From DATARH01 sp035648415 (GTDB lineage: Bacteria > Pseudomonadota > Alphaproteobacteria > ATCC43930 > CGMCC-115725), in NCBI GenBank assembly GCA_035648415.1, contig DASRLO010000078.1, positions 1-19,592 on the forward strand: a stretch of 19,592 bases of DNA, written 5' to 3'. This document shows, piece by piece, positions 15,853 to 19,592 of the stretch. Numbering within the stretch: the stretch's first letter is position 1; the number at the start of each line of letters is the position of its first letter. The translations under genes and the position numbers were made by a program. The notes beneath the pieces were generated by a model. The model was given only the letters and a program-made list of their open reading frames with translations, did no database searches and was not told the DNA's origin.

Positions 15853-16049
15853 TCTCTTATGGCGAAGCGGTTGCCGAGCGCGGCGCGGAGCTGGTTGACC
15901 AGGTTGGTGTCGCGCTCGAGCGTGCCGCTCGCCAGCACGAAGACGGCATGCGCGTCGGCGCGCTCGATTTCCTCCTTGAGCGCCTCGGTGAAGGGCCGCC
16001 CGTAGATCACGCTCTCCATCGCCGGAAAGCGATAGGCGCCGGTCATCAT
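15849..16049 (-). pseudogene. Truncated iron-containing alcohol dehydrogenase / maleylacetate reductase-like gene (N-terminal fragment)
   Basis: The 66-residue frame matches the start of a group III Fe-alcohol dehydrogenase: YRFPAMESVIYGRPFTEAL, a helix, then AHAVFVLASGTLERDTNLV and LRAALGNRFA. Such enzymes are usually about 350-400 residues. Here the frame ends IRD-stop exactly where gspD ends, its stop codon overlapping that of gspD on the other strand. NAD-binding and iron-binding regions are missing, and gspD is intact beyond, so the rest has been lost. The start overlaps the cupin stop (ATGA), as expected for a once-complete coupled operon gene. The short product could still be translated but should not be an active dehydrogenase. 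Naming it maleylacetate reductase is inference from family resemblance. Confidence 0.7.
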
Positions 16050-16450
16050 GGGCTGTAGCCGGTGCAGTGCTGGAAGATGTTCGGCTTGCGGTAGACCGCA
16101 AGGATGATCGCGCCCTCGTCGGAATGCGTTTCATGGAACGACCCGACCCGCCGCCACACGAACTCGCCGGCGCGGCAGATGCCTTCGTGGTCGTAGAACG
16201 ATCCCTCCACCACGTAGGTCTGCTCGATCTCGGGGTGCTTGTGCATCGGCAATGTCGCGCCCGGCTCCCATTTGAGGAGGCACGTCATTTCGCCTTTCGG
16301 CTTATCCTCGTAGAGCACCTTGATCGAGATGCCCTCGAACTGCGTCGGGCTCCAGGCGATTTCCCGCGGCTTGACGTAAACCGATCCGCCGATCGTGGGC
16401 TGCACCGCCCGGTTCCGGATTTCCGGCGTCTCCTTCACCGGATTGTCCAT
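16046..16450 (-). CDS. ChrR-type cupin domain protein
   Basis: This is a 134-residue cytoplasmic protein with one cupin fold. Likely metal ligands are His70 and His72 in LPMHKHPEIEQ, Glu76, and His106 in VGSFHETHSDEG. The pattern (KWEPGATLPMHKHPEIEQTYVVEG, read in two parts) is that of ChrR/acetylacetone-dioxygenase-like cupins, which bind Zn or Fe. A catalytic dioxygenase role is possible, as is a non-catalytic role. The ribosome site AAAGGA lies 7 bases before the ATG at 16450. It follows the VOC gene across a terminator and is coupled to the broken dehydrogenase by a 4-base overlap. The catabolic neighbours make a small-molecule enzyme more likely than an anti-sigma factor; no sigma factor gene is adjacent. 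Confidence 0.83.
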   Translation of the reverse strand: MDNPVKETPEIRNRAVQPTIGGSVYVKPREIAWSPTQFEGISIKVLYEDKPKGEMTCLLKWEPGATLPMHKHPEIEQTYVVEGSFYDHEGICRAGEFVWRRVGSFHETHSDEGAIILAVYRKPNIFQHCTGYSP

Positions 16451-16484
16451 GGCGCATCCTTTCGTCTCGTCTCGCCGCCTCGAA

Positions 16485-16526
16485 CAAAAAACGCCCCTCG
16501 CCCCGCTTTTCAGGGACGAGGGGCGT
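16485..16526 (-). terminator. Intrinsic terminator between VOC and cupin genes
   Basis: A perfect 10-bp stem (ACGCCCCTCG, 16491-16500, with CGAGGGGCGT, 16517-16526) may extend through three further G-C pairs inside the 16-base loop. On the minus strand it is followed at once by six T (AAAAAA at 16485-16490 on the plus strand). It begins 21 bases after the VOC stop. It should stop or attenuate transcription from the VOC gene into the cupin gene. Confidence 0.85.
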
Positions 16527-16547
16527 GCAAATGGGCCTCGTGAGTGC

Positions 16548-17519
16548 TTACGCCACTGCCTGCGCCCGCATCGCCCGGCGCTTGGCGATGGTCGGGGCCT
16601 TCGCCGCCTTCAGCGGGTCGCCGACGCGGCCGCTCGGGCCGACCGTGTCGGGTAGGTTCGGGACCCACGAATCGCCGCCCATGATGTAGTTGCGGTTGGT
16701 CTGCGCCGGGTTGCGGTTGACCAGCGGCCGCGCGTAGAGCGGGTGCGTCATGCTGCGGATCTCGTGCTCGAGGGTGAACACCACCTTGCCGGTGTCGAGG
16801 TCGACGATGTCCTCGAAGCGATACTGGCAGCGGTCGCTTTCCTCGGTGATCAGGTCGAGCTTTTTCAGCCTCTCGTGCGGGCCGCCGAAATCCTCGACGT
16901 AGACCTGCAGGTGATGGCCGTCGAACTCGGGCAGCGGCCGGTCGGTCTCGCGGAAGATCAGCTCCTGGTTCATGCCGCACTTGATGTGCGCGGCCTTGCC
17001 GTGGCCGTTATTTTCCATGCAGGTCTTGGCGCCGAGCACCTTGCGATAGAACTTGGCGATCTTCTTCGCGGTCTTCGCCGGCACGGTGAACTCGACATAG
17101 GGGATGCCGAGGTTGATCTTGCCGAAGCGCTCCTCGTCGGGCTCGTAGACGCGGAACTCGTTGCCCCACGGGCAGGTCGCGAACACGTGGTCGTTGTATT
17201 CCTTGAAGCTGAATTTGCTGTCCTTGAGGTTGCTCTTGACCCCTTGCAGCCGGTTCAACAGTTCCTCGCGGTTCGGCGAGACGATGCCGACATGCCCGCG
17301 GATCACCAGCGCATCGCCCGAGGGCAGGTGGAACTGGCTCTTGCCGACATTGACCCACATGTTGTTGGTGCCGGGAAACAAATACGGGTCGCGGGTGAAA
17401 CCCATGCCCAAAAGGTAGAAGTCGCTGGCGAGGCCCTGATGCGGGATCTCGACGTTGACGTGCTCCAGTCCCGTGACGTTGCCGAGATCCTCGGCGGGGC
17501 GATCGAATTGTACAGCCAT
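16548..17519 (-). CDS. Two-module VOC (glyoxalase/extradiol dioxygenase superfamily) protein
   Basis: This 323-residue protein has two vicinal-oxygen-chelate modules, about residues 16-127 and 138-255, plus a basic tail. The first module begins LEHVNVEIP (His20) and contains GHVGIV (His76) and FRVYEPD (Glu126), a plausible metal set. The second contains YVEFTVPA (Glu143), GHHLQVYVED (His202/203) and FTLEHEI (Glu251/Glu253). The two-module size is that of type I extradiol ring-cleavage dioxygenases. The exact catalytic His-His-Glu set cannot be fixed by eye, so I do not assign a substrate. A strong ribosome site (GGAGG, 5 bases before the ATG) marks the start at 17519. It lies 66 bases downstream of the AhpD-like gene and is followed by an intrinsic terminator. 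Confidence 0.88.
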   Translation of the reverse strand: MAVQFDRPAEDLGNVTGLEHVNVEIPHQGLASDFYLLGMGFTRDPYLFPGTNNMWVNVGKSQFHLPSGDALVIRGHVGIVSPNREELLNRLQGVKSNLKDSKFSFKEYNDHVFATCPWGNEFRVYEPDEERFGKINLGIPYVEFTVPAKTAKKIAKFYRKVLGAKTCMENNGHGKAAHIKCGMNQELIFRETDRPLPEFDGHHLQVYVEDFGGPHERLKKLDLITEESDRCQYRFEDIVDLDTGKVVFTLEHEIRSMTHPLYARPLVNRNPAQTNRNYIMGGDSWVPNLPDTVGPSGRVGDPLKAAKAPTIAKRRAMRAQAVA

Positions 17520-17585
17520 GTTTTCCTCCAGAATATTTCGACCCTCGGCATCATCCAGTGAGGCGCCAACTGGGTTCAGCCGCCA

Positions 17586-17990
17586 TCAAAACAAATTTTC
17601 GAACCTCTCGTCTACCGGCACGCGGTAGCCGTCGGCAAGCTTGTTGGTCTGATTGGCCATGCCGACGATGGCTATCAGCTCCGCGAACATCTCCTTGGTC
17701 ATGCCTCTTCCCTTGGCCGCGGCGCCGTGCGAGTGGCTGCAATAGGCGCAGCCATTAGAGACGCTAATTGCCAAATAAATCATTTCCTTGACCAGCGGAT
17801 CGAGCGCGCCGGGCGCCATCACCTCCTTGAGGCCGCCCCAGACGCGCTTCAAGCTCGCCGCGTCGTTGGCCAGCACCCGCCAGAAATTGTTGATGTAATC
17901 GGTGTCGCGGGTCTTGCGGATATCGTCGTACACCGCGCGCACCTCGGGGCTCGCGGCGGTATCGTCGATCGGCGGAACGGCTGTGGTCAT
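17586..17990 (-). CDS. AhpD-like / carboxymuconolactone decarboxylase family protein
   Basis: This is a 134-residue helical cytoplasmic protein of the CMD/AhpD family. The redox signature is complete: Glu69 in LVKEMIYLAIS, Cys81 and Cys84 in GCAYCSHSH, and His88. That set marks the peroxidase-like AhpD branch with a reactive CXXC rather than the true decarboxylase, which lacks it. It may reduce peroxides or other oxidants near the aromatic-type enzymes. The ribosome site AGAGG lies a few bases before the ATG at 17990. It starts two bases after the stop of the Mpo1-like gene, so the two are co-transcribed and probably coupled. The 66 bases before the VOC gene show no terminator. Confidence 0.9.
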   Translation of the reverse strand: MTTAVPPIDDTAASPEVRAVYDDIRKTRDTDYINNFWRVLANDAASLKRVWGGLKEVMAPGALDPLVKEMIYLAISVSNGCAYCSHSHGAAAKGRGMTKEMFAELIAIVGMANQTNKLADGYRVPVDERFENLF

Positions 17991-17992
17991 GG

Positions 17993-18310
17993 TCACCTCT
18001 TGCTCGCGACGCGCTCTCTCTCGCCGGAAAGCCGTCCGGCGGCGAACAGCGCCAGCATACGTAAATCGCTGTAGAGCGACCAGAACGGGTGGCCGAAGGT
18101 TTCCGGCTTGTTGTGCTCGAAGACGAAATGGCCGGTCCAGGCGCAGGCATAGCCGATGACCGGCGCGGCGACGAGAAACGGCCAGTCGCGGGTCACGGCG
18201 AACAGGATCAGCGCCAGCACCGCCCCGCCTGTGCCGCAAAAATGCAGCGCCCGCGTCCGCTTGTCGGCATGCGCCGCGAGATAGCGCGGCCAGAATTGGG
18301 CATAGGTCAT
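17993..18310 (-). CDS. Mpo1-like / DUF962 family membrane protein
   Basis: This 105-residue protein has the DUF962/Mpo1-like layout. FWPRYLAAHADKRTRALHF carries His14 and His23, then come two membrane segments (about 27-40 and 44-59), then AWTGHFVFEHNKPETFGHP with His61 and His66, and SLYSDLRMLALF. Yeast Mpo1 of this family is an Fe(II) dioxygenase that oxidises 2-hydroxy fatty acids in phytosphingosine breakdown; the conserved His residues are its metal ligands. Bacterial members are mostly uncharacterised, so the same reaction here is only possible. The ribosome site is weak (AAGG about 11 bases upstream). It is the first gene of the minus-strand group and divergent from asd, with 127 bases between them. 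Confidence 0.85.
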   Translation of the reverse strand: MTYAQFWPRYLAAHADKRTRALHFCGTGGAVLALILFAVTRDWPFLVAAPVIGYACAWTGHFVFEHNKPETFGHPFWSLYSDLRMLALFAAGRLSGERERVASKR

Positions 18311-18437
18311 GGCGGGGTTTGCCTTGACGATCCTGGAGCCGCGACCAGCAGCCGCTTGTAAAGCGCCGGCCGGCAGCGTAAGTCACAATCCAACCCCTCA
18401 TCCGTCGGCAATTCAGGCTCCCGGAGGGAGTGTCATC

Positions 18438-19502
18438 ATGGGCTTCAAGGTAGCGGTCGTGGGCGCGACCGGCAATGTCGGGCGCGAGATGTTGGCGACC
18501 CTCGCCGAGCGCGAGTTTCCCTGCGACGAGGTCGTCGCGCTGGCGTCGTCGCGCTCGATCGGCCGCCAAGTGTCGTTTGGCGAGGACGATATCCTCGACG
18601 TCCAGGTGCTCGATACTTTCGATTTCAAGGGCGTCGACATCGTGCTGTCGTCGCCGGGCGCCAAGGTGTCAGCGGCGTTCGCGCCGCGCGCCGCCAAGGC
18701 CGGCGCCGTCGTTATCGACAACACCTCGCAATGGCGCATGGACCCGGACGTGCCGCTCGTCGTGCCCGAGGTCAATCCCCAGGCGATCAAGGGCTACGAG
18801 AAGAAGGGCATAATCGCCAACCCGAACTGCTCGACGATCCAGATGGTGGTCGCGCTGAAACCGCTGCACGACCTGGCCAAGATCAAGCGGGTGGTGGTGG
18901 CGACCTACCAATCGGTGTCGGGGGCCGGGCGCGAGGCGATGGACGAACTGTTCCGCCAGACCCGCGCGGTCTACGTCAACGACCCGATCAAGCCCGAGCA
19001 CCTGACCAAGCAGATCGCCTTCAACGTCATTCCCCATATCGACGTGTTCAAGCAGGACGGCTCGACCAAGGAGGAATGGAAGATGGCAGTCGAGACCCGC
19101 AAGATACTCGACCCCGATATCGCGGTGGTCGCGACCTGCGTGCGCGTGCCGGTGTTCATCGGCCATGCCGAGGCGGTCAACGTCGAATTCACCCGGCCGA
19201 TTACCGTGGAAGATGCGCGCAAGGCGCTGCGCGATTTTCCGAGCGTCAGCGTGGTCGATCACCGTGCCGACGAGGGCTATGCGACGCCGGCCGAGATCGC
19301 CGGCGAGGACCTCGTCTATGTCAGCCGCATCCGCAAGGACCCGACCGTGCCCCACGGCTTAACGTTCTGGGTGGTCGCCGACAACCTGCGCAAGGGCGCG
19401 GCGACCAACGCAGTGCAGATCGCCGAGATCCTGGCGGGACGCTATCTCGACCGCAAAGGCCGCGCCTCGTCCCCGCGAAGGACCGTCCCGGCGCTGTCGT
19501 AA
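18438..19502 (+). CDS. asd: Aspartate-semialdehyde dehydrogenase
   Basis: This is a 354-residue cytoplasmic enzyme that reduces aspartyl phosphate to aspartate semialdehyde with NADPH. It is the branch point to lysine/diaminopimelate, threonine and methionine. Visible features are the NADP loop GATGNVG (9-15), the phosphate-site segment SSPGAKVSAAFAP, catalytic Cys131 in ANPNCSTIQM, substrate Arg236 in CVRVPV and acid-base His243 in FIGHAEAV. Length is usual for the family. The start at 18438 (MGFKVAVVGATG) has GGAGGGAG about 8 bases upstream; the open frame reaching 18309 is ignored. A 15-residue basic tail (KGRASSPRRTVPALS) extends past the fold. It is a stand-alone gene here, divergent from the Mpo1-like group. 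Confidence 0.97.
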   Translation: MGFKVAVVGATGNVGREMLATLAEREFPCDEVVALASSRSIGRQVSFGEDDILDVQVLDTFDFKGVDIVLSSPGAKVSAAFAPRAAKAGAVVIDNTSQWRMDPDVPLVVPEVNPQAIKGYEKKGIIANPNCSTIQMVVALKPLHDLAKIKRVVVATYQSVSGAGREAMDELFRQTRAVYVNDPIKPEHLTKQIAFNVIPHIDVFKQDGSTKEEWKMAVETRKILDPDIAVVATCVRVPVFIGHAEAVNVEFTRPITVEDARKALRDFPSVSVVDHRADEGYATPAEIAGEDLVYVSRIRKDPTVPHGLTFWVVADNLRKGAATNAVQIAEILAGRYLDRKGRASSPRRTVPALS

Positions 19503-19529
19503 CGCTTCGCTTCATTGGCTAAATTCAGC

Positions 19530-19577
19530 CACGCCTACCCCCACCCCGACCCTCCCCCGCTTGCGGGGGCGGGAGTG
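19530..19577. repeat. G/C-rich intergenic hairpin repeat after asd
   Basis: Twenty-seven bases after asd begins a C-rich tract (CCTACCCCCACCCCGACCC) followed by a hairpin with stem CCCCCGC (19554-19560), GCGGGGG (19563-19569) and a tiny loop. The form 'cccccaccccgaccctccccc-hairpin-ggggg' is one I associate with dispersed intergenic repeats of alphaproteobacteria. It may stop transcription of asd, but no T run follows. The element may continue past the window. Confidence 0.45.
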
Positions 19578-19592
19578 GCGAGCGCTCTAACC

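Noticed and set aside
15849..16049. Reading the 66-codon frame as a complete small gene
   Set aside because: It matches only the first part of a much larger enzyme family and lacks all cofactor and metal residues.
14101..16134. Minus-strand open frame of 677 codons opposite gspD
   Set aside because: Low-complexity Arg/Asp/His composition typical of antisense frames in high-G+C genes; gspD is unmistakable on the plus strand.
19554..19569. Hairpin after asd as a standard intrinsic terminator
   Set aside because: No T run follows on either strand; listed instead as part of an intergenic repeat.

Overview
The window is high-G+C bacterial DNA with tightly packed genes and very open antisense frames. 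Gene content suggests an alphaproteobacterium, plausibly of the Hyphomicrobiales/Rhodospirillales type: a long SppA, Asd, an Mpo1/DUF962-like protein, and two intergenic repeat types I associate with alphaproteobacterial genomes. No rRNA, tRNA, CRISPR array, IS element or phage gene was found. No stretch longer than about 200 bases lacks a gene or a described element.

Layout. Positions 2-805 hold the 3' part of a membrane-anchored class III adenylate cyclase, followed by two small membrane proteins (955-1284, 1449-1637) and a small basic hypothetical protein on the minus strand (1654-1920). Minus-strand cupin and amidase genes follow (2115-4104). Divergent from them are the membrane protease sppA (4255-6024) and a 70-residue lipoprotein (6120-6332). 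A repeat element at about 6386-6472 separates these from type II secretion (T2SS) genes: gspE and gspF on the minus strand (9310 to 6496) and gspG divergent on the plus strand (9426-9869). After a small membrane protein (9918-10193) comes a three-gene minus-strand cassette (13490 to 10331): a small exported protein and two tandem paralogous pentaheme c-type cytochromes, each joined to the next by a 4-base ATGA overlap. Divergent from the cassette is gspD (13609-15852), a secretin with its own lipobox. Next is a minus-strand group read from 18310 down to 15849: Mpo1/DUF962-like protein, AhpD/carboxymuconolactone decarboxylase-like protein, two-module VOC protein, intrinsic terminator, ChrR-type cupin, and a truncated iron-alcohol dehydrogenase fragment that stops against the end of gspD. 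Divergent asd (18438-19502) and a G/C-rich hairpin repeat close the window.

How the genes may work together. GspD, E, F and G are the secretin, ATPase, platform protein and major pseudopilin of one T2SS. The remaining subunits (C, H-O) are not here. GspD appears able to reach the outer membrane as a lipoprotein without a separate pilotin, as described for HxcQ of Pseudomonas. The exported cytochrome cassette lies between gspG and gspD. This could make the cytochromes T2SS clients or simply neighbours; the sequence does not decide. The 18310-15849 group looks like the remains of a ring-cleavage or aromatic-type catabolic operon whose last gene was broken when the gspD side of the locus was joined to it.

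The most notable features are the cytochrome cassette with its unusual CX4CH first heme motif, the lipoprotein-type secretin, and the truncated dehydrogenase marking an old rearrangement junction.
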